Source of the DNA: Polymorphobacter fuscus
GTDB taxonomy: Bacteria > Pseudomonadota > Alphaproteobacteria > Sphingomonadales > Sphingomonadaceae
Direction: 5' to 3'
NCBI RefSeq assembly: GCF_011927825.1
Contig: NZ_JAATJI010000002.1
Coordinates: 372,001-436,000 of the forward strand
Length of the DNA stretch: 64,000 nucleotides
Shown here one piece after another: positions 38,454-46,607 of this stretch; positions within the stretch are counted from its first letter, which is position 1, and every line of letters begins with the position of its first letter. A model generated the notes under the pieces. It was not told where the DNA came from, ran no database searches, and worked only from the letters and a program-made list of their open reading frames with translations. The position numbers were made by a program, and so were the translations under genes.

Positions 38454-38555
38454 CGCCGGCCGCACGACTTTTGTTGGTGCCCCGGCTGACGCCGGCCGCA
38501 CGACTTTTGTTGGTGCGCCGGCTGACGCCGGCCGCACGGCGCTTGTTGATCGCCG
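38448..38555 (+). repeat. 36-bp tandem repeat, three copies
   Basis: Three head-to-tail copies begin at 38448, 38484 and 38520. The first two are identical except for one base; the third diverges in its second half. Each contains GCTGACGCCGGCCGCACG followed by ACTTTTGTTGGTGC. The first copy includes the last codons and stop of the transporter gene, so the array lies in the short space before nadC. It is non-coding on the plus strand. Confidence 0.85.
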
Positions 38556-38577
38556 CCCGCCCCGGTAACGGAGCCCC

Positions 38578-39408
38578 ATGATCCCCGATTTCGACATCGC
38601 CGCCTTTGTTGGCGCCACCCTTGCCGAGGACATGGGCGCCGGCGGCGACCGCACGTCGGCGGCGGTCATCCCGGCGGGTGCGGTGCTGACCGCGGTGATG
38701 GACAGCCGCGATCCCGTCACCGTCGCCGGACTGCCCCTGGCCGCCGCCTTCTTCCGCGCCCTCGATGCCGATTGCCGCATCGAAACGCTGGTCGGGGAGG
38801 GGGAAAGCGTGGCCGCCGGAACCGACCTGATGCGGATCACCGGCAACGCCCGGGCGCTGCTCACCGCCGAACGCTCGGCGCTCAACACCGTCCAGCACCT
38901 GACCGGTATCGCGACGCTGACACGCACCTATGTCGATGCCATCGCCGGGACGGGGGCAACCCTGCTCGATACCAGGAAGACGCTGCCCGGCCTGCGGATC
39001 CTCGAAAAATACGCGACCCGGATGGGCGGGGCGACCAACCACCGGATGCGGCTGGATGACGGCGTGATGATCAAGGACAATCACATCGCCGTCGCCGGCG
39101 GAGTCGATGCCGCGGTGCGCGCGGCCAAGGCGGCGGGGCTGGCGGGCGTCGTCGTGGAGGTCGACACCCTCGACCAGATCGCACCGGCGCTCGCTGCCGG
39201 CGCCGACCGCCTGCTGCTCGACAATATGGGGCCCGACATGCTGCGCGCGGCGGTCGCGCTCGTCGCCGGGCGCGTGCCGACCGAGGCGTCGGGCGGCGTC
39301 AACCTGCAGACCATCCGCGCCATCGCCGAAACCGGCGTGGACTATATTTCCGTCGGCCGCATCACCCAGAGCGCGCCGGCCGCGGACATCGGCCTCGACT
39401 TCGGCTGA
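38578..39408 (+). CDS. nadC: Nicotinate-nucleotide pyrophosphorylase (carboxylating)
   Basis: Quinolinate phosphoribosyltransferase converting quinolinate and PRPP to nicotinate mononucleotide. The 276 residues include AGGDRTSAAVIPAG, LNTVQHLTGIATLT, the active-site LLDTRKTLPGLR, NHRMRLDDGVMIKDNH and the PRPP-side EASGGVNLQTIRAIAETGVD and ISVGRITQSAPA. The usual length is 270-290. It is separated from nadA by three genes and follows the tandem repeat array. Confidence 0.96.
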   Translation: MIPDFDIAAFVGATLAEDMGAGGDRTSAAVIPAGAVLTAVMDSRDPVTVAGLPLAAAFFRALDADCRIETLVGEGESVAAGTDLMRITGNARALLTAERSALNTVQHLTGIATLTRTYVDAIAGTGATLLDTRKTLPGLRILEKYATRMGGATNHRMRLDDGVMIKDNHIAVAGGVDAAVRAAKAAGLAGVVVEVDTLDQIAPALAAGADRLLLDNMGPDMLRAAVALVAGRVPTEASGGVNLQTIRAIAETGVDYISVGRITQSAPAADIGLDFG

Positions 39409-39422
39409 TCCACTTTCATTCG

Positions 39423-39490
39423 TCACCCCCGCGCAGGCGGGGGTCCATCTCCGGGTCTCGGGCGATGGACCTCCGCCTGCGCGGGGGTGA
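39423..39490. repeat. 27-bp-arm inverted repeat after nadC
   Basis: Arms at 39423-39449 and 39464-39490 are complementary with a single mismatch, separated by a 14-base loop. The arms contain TCACCCCCGCGCAGGCGG. This is a strong, long hairpin directly after nadC and before a convergent gene. Repeats of this look are frequent between genes in sphingomonads (from general knowledge), so it is probably a dispersed genomic repeat that may double as a terminator. Confidence 0.8.
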
Positions 39491-39539
39491 GGAAATGTTC
39501 CAGACGCGGGATGAGCGGGATTGTGGCTTCAATCAGCTC

Positions 39540-40262
39540 CTAATCCAGCGAGAACGGATCCTCCTGCGCCGGCCGCGTCAAATGCCGCCGCTGGACGTTC
39601 ATTTCGGCATGGGCGGGGCCGAGCAGCCGCGCGCGCTGGCGGTCGGCCTCGGCGGCGACCTTTTCCGTGGTGAAGACGCATTCGTCAAGGATGGCGCGGC
39701 GTTCCGACGGCGTCGCGATCTCGCAGCGGTCGAGACATTCCGCCACATGTTCGGGCACCCGGCGGCGGATGCGCACGGCCAGGTCGCCGGCATCGCTGTC
39801 CCAGGCGCCGCGATCGACCGTGGCGAGGAACAGCCGGCAGCTTTCACGGGCGACGGCCACGCGCGACACAGCCCAGTCGGCATTGCCGGCGAGCGCCTCC
39901 CATGCCGCATCGAGCGCCGGGTCGGGGGATTCGACGCGCCCGCGCGGCGTCCGGATGCGGCGGGTCGGCCGCGACGGCGCCGGGGTGGCGGTTGCTTCGA
40001 CATCGTAACGCGCGCGGTCGCGGCGCCGGCGCGCCGCCGACTTGCGCATCGATTCAAAGATCACCAGCAACGCCGCCGTGCCCAGGATCGCCGCACCGGC
40101 GCCGCCGTGGATCAGCGCGCTGAAGCCCAGGCCGCCGAGCACCGCGAACGCCAGCGACACCAGCCGCGCGCGGACGAACAGCACGACGCCGGCGGTCGCC
40201 AGCAGCATGACGCCGATGGCGACCACCGCGAACATCAGCAGCGTGAGCAGCAGGAACGGCAT
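39540..40262 (-). CDS. Membrane-anchored protein of unknown function
   Basis: A 240-residue protein whose first 70 residues hold two hydrophobic membrane segments, followed by a strongly basic linker (KSAARRRRDRARY) and a soluble helical domain (about 110-240) rich in Arg, Ala and charged residues. No family is recognised. The ATG at 40262 lies only four bases after the DUF4112 stop, so the two form an operon. The soluble part probably faces the cytoplasm given the positive linker. Confidence 0.7.
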   Translation of the reverse strand: MPFLLLTLLMFAVVAIGVMLLATAGVVLFVRARLVSLAFAVLGGLGFSALIHGGAGAAILGTAALLVIFESMRKSAARRRRDRARYDVEATATPAPSRPTRRIRTPRGRVESPDPALDAAWEALAGNADWAVSRVAVARESCRLFLATVDRGAWDSDAGDLAVRIRRRVPEHVAECLDRCEIATPSERRAILDECVFTTEKVAAEADRQRARLLGPAHAEMNVQRRHLTRPAQEDPFSLD

Positions 40263-40266
40263 CACG

Positions 40267-40668
40267 TCAGGCGCGGGTCTTGTCGAGGTGGCGGCGCACG
40301 AGCCGGATGTTGCGGCTGTTCGACCGGAACAGAAGGTCGAAGACATTGCCCGCCACCGGTATCGACCCGAGCGCGGTATCGACACCGACATTCATCAGCA
40401 TGCGAGCGATGGTGCGCTTCGGCATGCCGAGATTGCGCGCCTCCCAGACCAGGTACAGCCCCATGACGCCGGCCACCGCATCGCCGGCGAGCGGCACCAG
40501 GCCCAGCACCGCATCGAGGCCGACGGCACGGTTGATCCCCGGAATGACGAAGGCGCGTTCCAGCACATGTTCCAGCGCGTCGATGCGCAACCGCGCGGCG
40601 GCGGCATCACGGGCGACATAACGCCGGGCCGTAGCGGCATAGGAGGCGGGAAAAGTGGCGGCCGTCAC
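40267..40668 (-). CDS. DUF4112 family protein
   Basis: A 133-residue protein of the DUF4112 family, small membrane-associated proteins of unknown role. The conserved LVPLAGDAVAGVMGLYLVWEARNLG segment region and GSIPVAGNVFDLLFRSNSRN are visible. Two hydrophobic helices are predicted. The GTG at 40668 has GGAG ten bases upstream; a TTG eleven codons earlier is the alternative. Its stop is followed after four bases by the start of the next membrane protein. Confidence 0.82.
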   Translation of the reverse strand: MTAATFPASYAATARRYVARDAAAARLRIDALEHVLERAFVIPGINRAVGLDAVLGLVPLAGDAVAGVMGLYLVWEARNLGMPKRTIARMLMNVGVDTALGSIPVAGNVFDLLFRSNSRNIRLVRRHLDKTRA

Positions 40669-40745
40669 GGTCGCAGGTCTCCAGCGGCGAAATGCCGTCA
40701 ACCCGATGTGGCCCCGATATCCGCGAATTCAAGAATGGCGTGCCG

Positions 40746-41480
40746 TCACTGCCATTCCATGAACAGCGCGGTGAACGTCAAAGTGTCGATGACGCCGTGC
40801 AGCAGGATGAGCGGCCACAGGTTGCGCCTGAACAGCAGGAACATGACGCCGAACGCGAGGCCGATACCCCCCGTCACCACCGCGCCGCGCAGCCCCTGGT
40901 AATAGAAATGGCCGTAACCGAAGATCACGGCGGAGACAAAGACTGCCGCAAGCGCGCCGGCCCGGCCGCCGCCGAACGCCGCGCCAAGCCGGGTGATGAG
41001 ATAGCCGCGAAAGAACATCTCCTCGCCAAAGGCCGCCGCCGTCCAGACGATCGCCAGCCACAGCAGATAATGCGGCAGGCTGCCGGCGACATCGCCCCAC
41101 CGGTCCTCGACCCCGCCCGAGACTTCGCGCAGGAAATCCAGCCCGATCGCCGGCCCGCCGATGGTGGTGATGGCCACGACAAGGGCAAAGGCCGGCAGCG
41201 CCAGCAGCGCCTGGGGAACGACCATCAGCCAGGCCCGAACCCCGCGCAACCGGCGCAGGCCCATCGCGGACCAGTCGACACCCCTGGAGCGCATGTACAG
41301 GGTGAGAAGCGCAAGCGTCAGCAGCAGCGAGGCCGGCCCCGCATAGCGCCACAACACCAGGCTCATCAGATATCTGGACAGGAATGTGAAGGCGACGAAA
41401 GCCGTCACCTCGGCGAGGATGCCGACGCGGGAAGCCGGCATCGCGCCGCTGCGGATGGCGAGGGGGTCCATCGCCCCCAT
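40746..41480 (-). CDS. CPBP-family intramembrane metalloprotease
   Basis: A 244-residue integral membrane protein of the CAAX protease / bacteriocin-processing (Abi) family, with about seven hydrophobic segments. The catalytic motif EExxxR is present as Glu153-Glu154 and Arg158 (FGEEMFFRGY), followed by His191 (FGYGHFYYQG) and a final His in LLHGVIDTLTF. These are the known glutamate and histidine residues of the family. The start overlaps a compact AT-rich promoter-like stretch, so the leader is very short. Substrate unknown. Confidence 0.88.
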   Translation of the reverse strand: MGAMDPLAIRSGAMPASRVGILAEVTAFVAFTFLSRYLMSLVLWRYAGPASLLLTLALLTLYMRSRGVDWSAMGLRRLRGVRAWLMVVPQALLALPAFALVVAITTIGGPAIGLDFLREVSGGVEDRWGDVAGSLPHYLLWLAIVWTAAAFGEEMFFRGYLITRLGAAFGGGRAGALAAVFVSAVIFGYGHFYYQGLRGAVVTGGIGLAFGVMFLLFRRNLWPLILLHGVIDTLTFTALFMEWQ

Positions 41481-41481
41481 G

Positions 41482-41506
41482 TGTATTACCTATATAACAC
41501 TGTCAA
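41482..41506 (-). promoter_or_regulatory. Candidate promoter/operator of the CPBP protease gene
   Basis: In an AT-rich 38-base gap, the minus strand has a perfect TTGACA (complement at 41501-41506) followed by TATATA and TAATAC within 25 bases of the start. The same bases contain TGT-N12-ACA (41482-41499), the spacing recognised by PpsR/CrtJ-type repressors. Short motifs like this occur by chance, so it is a candidate only. Confidence 0.3.
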
Positions 41507-41518
41507 CGCGACTGCGTG

Positions 41519-43675
41519 CTAAATCGCGCCCGTCAGTGCAGCGGGCAGGGCGCCTTCGTTGGCGGCGCGCAGGCGTTCGATCGAAACACCCGCCACACGG
41601 TTGCCGCCGGTGGTGCCGATCCGCCGCGCCGGCTGGTCGGGGCTGACATCGGCGGGCAGGGTGACGAGATAGCGGCCCTGGCCCTCCCCGAACGCAGCCG
41701 CCGCATCGGGCAGCGCATCGGCGTCGAGGACGGCCCCGATGTTGCCGGCCAGCGCCATGCGCGCCAGCGCGACGAGCACGCCGCCGCCCGACACGTCATG
41801 GACAGCGGTGGCGGTCCCGGCAGCGATCAGCGCCGCGACCGCGTCGCCGGCGGCGCGTTCTGCGGCGAGGTCGACCGGCGGCGGCGGGCCGTCCTCGCGG
41901 CCATGGCATTCGCGCAGCCACAGCGACTGGCCGAGATGGCCGCTTTCGGCGCCGACCAGCCAGATCGCCTCGCCCTCGGCCTTGAACGCCAGCGTCATCT
42001 GCCGGTCGTAATCGGCGATGAGCCCGACGCCGCCGACCGCCGGCGTCGGCAGAATCCCGACACCGTTGGTTTCATTGAACAAACTCACATTGCCCGACAC
42101 CACCGGAAAGTCGAGCGCGCGGCACGCTTCCGCCATCCCCTCGATGCAGCCGACGAACTGCCCCATGATTTCGGGCCGCGTCGGCGCGCCGAAGTTCATG
42201 CAGTCGGTGATCGCCAGCGGCCGCGCGCCGACCGCAACCAGGTTGCGCCACGCTTCCGCCACCGCCTGCCGGCCGCCCTCCACCGGGTCGGCGAAGCAAT
42301 AGCGCGGCGTGCAATCGGTGGTGATCGCCAGCGCCTTTTTCGTGCCATGCACCCGCACCACCGCCGCATCGCCGCCCGGGCGCTGAACGGTGTCGGCGCC
42401 GACCATATGGTCGTACTGCTCCCAGATCCAGCGCTTGGAGGCGAGGTCCGGGCACGCCATCAGCGCCAGCAGATCGGCGCCCAGGTCGGCCGATTCCGGC
42501 ACATCGGCCAACGGCGCGCGCTTCGGCGTCGGCACCCACGGCCGGTCGTATTTCGGCGCGGCATCGGCCAGCGGCGCCAGCGGGATCTCGCCCACGGTCT
42601 CGCCATGGAAGGTCAGCGTCAGCGTGCCGCCTTCGACGACTTCGCCGATCACCGCGAAATCCAGCTCCCACTTCCTGAAGATCGCTTCCGCAAAGGCTTC
42701 GCGGCCGGGCTTGAGCACCATCAGCATGCGCTCCTGGCTTTCGCTCAGCATCATTTCATAGGGCGTCATCCGCGTCTCGCGCACCGGCACCTTGTCGAGG
42801 TCCAGCCGCAGCCCGACGCCGCCCTTCGACGCCATTTCGACGCTCGACGAGGTCAGGCCCGCGGCGCCCATGTCCTGGATGGCGACGATCGCGTCCGACG
42901 CCATCAGCTCCAGGCACGCCTCGATCAGCAGCTTCTCGGTGAACGGGTCGCCGACCTGCACCGTCGGCCGTTTGTCCTCGCTGGCGTCGTCGAATTCGGC
43001 CGATGCCATGGTGGCGCCATGGATGCCGTCGCGGCCGGTCTTGCTGCCGACATAGACGACGCTGTTGCCGATGCCGGCGGCGGCCGAATAGAAAATCTTG
43101 TCCTGGCGGGCCACGCCGACCGTCATCGCGTTGACGATGATGTTGCCGTTGTACGCCTTGTGGAAATTGGTCTCCCCGCCGACGGTCGGCACGCCGACGC
43201 AATTGCCATAGCCGCCGATCCCGGCGACGACGCCCTTGATCAGATGGCGCATCTTGGGCGCGTCGATCTCGCCGAAGCGCAGCGCATTCATGTTGGCGAC
43301 CGGCCGCGCCCCCATGGTGAAGACATCGCGCAGGATGCCGCCGACGCCGGTGGCGGCGCCCTGGTACGGCTCGATGAAGCTGGGGTGGTTGTGCGATTCC
43401 ATCTTGAAGATGGCGGCATCGCCATCGCCGATGTCGATGACCCCGGCGTTCTCGCCCGGCCCGCAGATCACCCAGGGCGCCTTCGTCGGCAGCTTGGCAA
43501 GGTGCAGCCGCGACGATTTGTAGGAACAATGTTCCGACCACATCACCGAGAAGATGCCGAGTTCGAGCATGTTGGGAACCCGCCCCATGGAGGCGACGAC
43601 CCGGTCATATTCGTCCGGGGTAAAGCCATGGTCGGCGACGATCTGGGGGGTGATTTCGGGGGCCGGGTGGGTCAT
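41519..43675 (-). CDS. purL: Phosphoribosylformylglycinamidine synthase subunit PurL
   Basis: Large subunit of FGAM synthetase in purine biosynthesis, the short form that works with PurQ and PurS. The ATG at 43675 gives 718 residues; an ATG twelve codons upstream is possible but lacks a properly spaced ribosome site. Family segments are visible: [69 protein letters not shown] and [14 protein letters not shown]. purQ and purS are not in the window. Its stop lies 38 bases from the CPBP start. Confidence 0.95.
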   Translation of the reverse strand: MTHPAPEITPQIVADHGFTPDEYDRVVASMGRVPNMLELGIFSVMWSEHCSYKSSRLHLAKLPTKAPWVICGPGENAGVIDIGDGDAAIFKMESHNHPSFIEPYQGAATGVGGILRDVFTMGARPVANMNALRFGEIDAPKMRHLIKGVVAGIGGYGNCVGVPTVGGETNFHKAYNGNIIVNAMTVGVARQDKIFYSAAAGIGNSVVYVGSKTGRDGIHGATMASAEFDDASEDKRPTVQVGDPFTEKLLIEACLELMASDAIVAIQDMGAAGLTSSSVEMASKGGVGLRLDLDKVPVRETRMTPYEMMLSESQERMLMVLKPGREAFAEAIFRKWELDFAVIGEVVEGGTLTLTFHGETVGEIPLAPLADAAPKYDRPWVPTPKRAPLADVPESADLGADLLALMACPDLASKRWIWEQYDHMVGADTVQRPGGDAAVVRVHGTKKALAITTDCTPRYCFADPVEGGRQAVAEAWRNLVAVGARPLAITDCMNFGAPTRPEIMGQFVGCIEGMAEACRALDFPVVSGNVSLFNETNGVGILPTPAVGGVGLIADYDRQMTLAFKAEGEAIWLVGAESGHLGQSLWLRECHGREDGPPPPVDLAAERAAGDAVAALIAAGTATAVHDVSGGGVLVALARMALAGNIGAVLDADALPDAAAAFGEGQGRYLVTLPADVSPDQPARRIGTTGGNRVAGVSIERLRAANEGALPAALTGAI

Positions 43676-43764
43676 GGCGCGGGCGATAACGGATAGCACC
43701 GGATTTGTCATTCCCCCGCAATGAAGTTCATGTTATGTTCTCACATCATTCGGGGAGAAACAGG

Positions 43765-44118
43765 ATGACGACCAAAGCGATTGCCGACGATGTCGTGGCG
43801 ATGTCGAAGGCGGGGAACATCGAGGGCATCGGCCCGAAATACTGGGCAGACGACATTGTCAGCATCGAGGCCATGGACGGCCCGATGGGTCGCATCGAGG
43901 GCAGGGCCGGGGTCGATGCCAAGGGCGAATGGTGGTCCGGCGCGCACGAGATCCACGGCGCCGAAACCCATGGCCCCTGGGTCAACGGCGACCAGTTCAG
44001 CGTCCGCTGGGTCATGGACGTGACGCAAAAAGACAGCGGCACCCGCCTGACGATCGACGAGATCGCGCTTTACACGGTCCGCGACGGCAAGATCGTCGAG
44101 GAAAAGTTCTTCTATTGA
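43765..44118 (+). CDS. SnoaL-like / NTF2-fold protein
   Basis: A 117-residue small alpha+beta protein of the nuclear-transport-factor-2 superfamily. It shows the typical order of an N-terminal helix pair, YWADDIVSIEAMDGPMG, then WWSGAHEIHGAETHGPWVNGDQFSVRW beta-strands read in parts, and a closing VRDGKIVEEKFFY. GGGGAG precedes the ATG. Members include isomerases, hydratases and binding proteins; no catalytic residues can be assigned here. Single gene divergent from purL. Confidence 0.85.
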   Translation: MTTKAIADDVVAMSKAGNIEGIGPKYWADDIVSIEAMDGPMGRIEGRAGVDAKGEWWSGAHEIHGAETHGPWVNGDQFSVRWVMDVTQKDSGTRLTIDEIALYTVRDGKIVEEKFFY

Positions 44119-44138
44119 GGACGGTGGCTGTTGCGGGG

Positions 44139-44453
44139 TCAGGTCCGGGTCAGGGCATAGGCCGTGGTGGCGACGCCAACCCCGACCAGTGCTGCCACCA
44201 GCGCCACCAGCCGCCGCCGGTTGCCCGCCCGCCCGACAAAGCGCCCGATGACCCCGTCATCGCGCTTGCCACCGACCGCCCAGACCAGCAGCGCGAACCA
44301 CAGCAGGAACGACACCATCGACAGCACATTGAGCCCCGCGATCAGCCGCCGCTCGGGATGCTGCCGGGCAACGGCAATGATCGTCGGCACGAAGTTGAAG
44401 ACGAGCACCGCGACAAGGGCGATGCCGAACAACATGAGCCTGCCGATGTCCAT
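44139..44453 (-). CDS. Small membrane protein, superinfection-immunity-like
   Basis: A 104-residue protein with three hydrophobic segments. The first two, with FNFVPTIIAVARQHP and SFLLWFALLVWAVGG, follow the pattern of the Imm_superinfect (T4 Imm-like) family found widely in bacterial chromosomes: a helix, a short basic loop, then a Trp-rich helix. A third helix near the C-terminus follows a basic loop. A bacterial role in phage exclusion is not established for chromosomal copies; the call rests on pattern resemblance only. Confidence 0.55.
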   Translation of the reverse strand: MDIGRLMLFGIALVAVLVFNFVPTIIAVARQHPERRLIAGLNVLSMVSFLLWFALLVWAVGGKRDDGVIGRFVGRAGNRRRLVALVAALVGVGVATTAYALTRT

Positions 44454-44647
44454 GATCCGCCTCCGCGTTTCACCGGATCAAGCTTAATCCTTCGGCGTGT
44501 GGCGGACAAGACGACGGGACGCGGCCGGGCCACGCAAGCGCCTCGCCCGAAAACAGGTGCCCCATCAAACGCAGTCGTCCGATCGCGCCGCGCAGGGCAT
44601 CGAAACCGGCCGCTGTTTGCGGGGCTGCAGGTGGCGACGAAACGACG

Positions 44648-44977
44648 TCAATGGTCGCGCGTCGCGGCATCGGCCCGCCACGTCACATCTGCGGCGAGCA
44701 GGGCGGTCATGGTCGGTGCGATGCAGTTCTGCATCTCCTGCACTGTCCTTACCGCGGGAACACAGGCAAGCACGGCGTTGCAAACGGCATCGTCCAGCAG
44801 GGGATCGCCGCTCCGGCGCTTGAAATGGCACCGCGTCGTGCCGGTCCTGCGATCGATCTTCGTCGTCATCCGCAGACGCTTCAGCCGCTCCATTCGCTGC
44901 GCGGTGACGACGATGTCGCCCGTCTCTGCCGGCACGGCCGCGGCCTGCGTCAATAGAAGTGCAGCGAGAAGAATCAT
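44648..44977 (-). CDS. Small secreted protein of unknown function
   Basis: A 109-residue protein with a short signal peptide (MILLAALLLTQAAAVPAE) and several Cys residues (TRCHFK, AVCNAVLAC, MQNC) that could pair in the periplasm. The VVTAQRMERLKRL segment is reminiscent of N-terminal plug segments but too short to assign. The ATG overlaps the stop of the PagL-like gene (ATGA), so they are co-transcribed. Confidence 0.65.
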   Translation of the reverse strand: MILLAALLLTQAAAVPAETGDIVVTAQRMERLKRLRMTTKIDRRTGTTRCHFKRRSGDPLLDDAVCNAVLACVPAVRTVQEMQNCIAPTMTALLAADVTWRADAATRDH

Positions 44978-45660
44978 CGACGTGCGCCGATCGTGTACAC
45001 GAAGCGAACGCCAACATTATCGATTCCAGGGTTCTGGCTGGAAAAGAGTTGGCGGTGGCTGAAATGCTCCCACGTCGCCTCCACTGCCCAGTGCCGGTTC
45101 AGCCGGACCCCGACCGATGCGTTGGGATTGAAGAGAAGGCGCGAGCCGAAGGACGTGCGCCTGCGATAAACATCATATCGTCGCTGCGCGTCTCGGGCAG
45201 GCAGGCCTGCTTCGAAGGGATCCGGCGTGAAACGATAGCCGTCATGCACGGTGAGACCGATCCCGAATTGACCATAGACCCGGTTTTGCAAGACGTGCTG
45301 GCGCCATTCGGCACCCACGCTGGCGAAACTCGTGCGGCCATCCGTATTGATCTGCAATTTGCCGGTCAGTCGCGGTTTCAACGCAATGGACAAAGGTGCG
45401 CTGCGATAGACCAGTTGGATATCGACAGTTCCATCCTCTTCGCTGCCTTCATAAATCTGGCCGCCGGGCAGCGTGGGCAAATCGAATATCAGTTGTCCGC
45501 CAAGAGGATGAAAATTCGCACCATGTCGCAATAGGCCGATGGCGACTTCGGGTCCGGCCCGTTGCAGTGGCGCTTCCGCATCGAAATCGTGCTCCTGCGA
45601 TGCCGCCGATGCAGCGGCGAGCGTCATTGCGGCGCCAAAGACGCTCTTCCAGCCGATCAT
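44974..45660 (-). CDS. PagL-like lipid A 3-O-deacylase / acyloxyacyl hydrolase
   Basis: Predicted outer-membrane beta-barrel enzyme removing the 3-O acyl chain of lipid A. A signal peptide (about 1-22) is followed by alternating beta-strands. The C-terminal region RLNRHWAVEATWEHFSHRQ with the His-x-Ser pair and SQNPGIDNVGVRFVY matches the acyloxyacyl hydrolase family (PagL His and Ser). The ATG at 45660 is chosen because AGGGGA lies close upstream. The 228 residues exceed the roughly 170 of P. aeruginosa PagL. It would alter envelope signalling or permeability. Confidence 0.78.
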   Translation of the reverse strand: MIGWKSVFGAAMTLAAASAASQEHDFDAEAPLQRAGPEVAIGLLRHGANFHPLGGQLIFDLPTLPGGQIYEGSEEDGTVDIQLVYRSAPLSIALKPRLTGKLQINTDGRTSFASVGAEWRQHVLQNRVYGQFGIGLTVHDGYRFTPDPFEAGLPARDAQRRYDVYRRRTSFGSRLLFNPNASVGVRLNRHWAVEATWEHFSHRQLFSSQNPGIDNVGVRFVYTIGARR

Positions 45661-45744
45661 CCATTCCCCTTCAAGGAAGCCGTCGCACAACCGACGTTGA
45701 TCGTGTAAAATAGCAATATATGTTCGTCAAACAGAAAGAAATAG

Positions 45745-46371
45745 GTGTCTGACAGATATTCACTCCCGCTGTGGAAGGCGCGTGTCTGTCGGTGGGCCGG
45801 CATCGCATTCATCCTGGTGGCGGCATTGTGGGGCCTGGCCGCCACCGCGCAGGCCATTGTTCCGGGATGGACCCTGTCCTGCAGCGACGAGCGGGGATGC
45901 CGGCAGTCGGCGGATCTCATCCGACTGCTGCCAGCAAGGGAGCAGGTTGCGGTACGGGATCACCCTGCCGCGGAAGCGCACCTTGCCGCCCATGCTGCCC
46001 GGCCCGCCGTGCGCATGGGCCTGGCAGCACTCACGCTGCTCGACGAGGGGTTGCTGGTTTTCCTGTTCCTGGCTGTCGGCCTGACGTTGCTCCGGCTTGG
46101 CAAACGCGGCGAACATGTGCTGGTGCGCGCCTTGCCATGGTTGAAACGCGGTGCATTCGCGGCGATGCTCTGGGCGGTCGCGCAGCCGCTGACGGATAGC
46201 TTGCGGGCCATGCTCCTGTTTCCCGGTACGCCGAGCGGTGCGTCCTGGTTTGTCGGCATCGACCTCACTGTTGCCGGGCCTGCGCTGCTGTTCGCGGTCG
46301 CCGCCTATGCGACCACCTGGGCACTGGAGGCGGGCATTTGCGCCGAGCGCGATCTGGCCGATTTCATCTGA
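45745..46371 (+). CDS. DUF2975 family membrane protein
   Basis: A 208-residue integral membrane protein with four hydrophobic segments (near 18-38, 92-115, 133-155 and 168-195), matching the DUF2975 (B. subtilis YoaS-like) pattern, with the conserved LVRALPWLKRGAFAAM loop preceding helix 3. The start is GTG. Its stop overlaps the start of a small HTH regulator (TGATG), the partner gene usually found with DUF2975, so the two form a membrane/regulator module. Confidence 0.8.
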   Translation: MSDRYSLPLWKARVCRWAGIAFILVAALWGLAATAQAIVPGWTLSCSDERGCRQSADLIRLLPAREQVAVRDHPAAEAHLAAHAARPAVRMGLAALTLLDEGLLVFLFLAVGLTLLRLGKRGEHVLVRALPWLKRGAFAAMLWAVAQPLTDSLRAMLLFPGTPSGASWFVGIDLTVAGPALLFAVAAYATTWALEAGICAERDLADFI

Positions 46372-46607
46372 TGCCGGTCATTGTCAGTCTCGACGTGATG
46401 CTCGCCCGGCGCAAGGTCCGTTCCAAGGAACTGGCCGAAGCGATCGGCATCACGGAATCGAACTTGTCGTTGTTAAAGTCGGGAAAGGTGAAGGGGGTCC
46501 GCTTTTCCACACTTGCCGCGATCTGTCGTTATCTCGGGTGCCAGCCGGGGGACATTCTCGCCTATGAGCCGTCGGACGACGATCTGCATCCCGACGCCAA
46601 TGAATAA
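46371..46607 (+). CDS. Cro/CI-type HTH regulator (YozG-like)
   Basis: A 78-residue DNA-binding protein. It matches the small XRE group paired with DUF2975: IVSLDVMLARRKVRSKELAE, then the helix-turn-helix IGITESNLSLLKSGKVKGVR, and the closing TLAAICRYLGCQPGDILAYE. The ATG overlaps the stop of the membrane protein gene. It may autoregulate the pair; the target is not visible. Confidence 0.9.
   Translation: MPVIVSLDVMLARRKVRSKELAEAIGITESNLSLLKSGKVKGVRFSTLAAICRYLGCQPGDILAYEPSDDDLHPDANE

Noticed and set aside
36468..38927. An 819-codon minus-strand frame over the DASS transporter and nadC start
   Set aside because: Spans two well-supported genes on the other strand and has an Arg/Gly/His-rich product; only the plus-strand genes have motifs.
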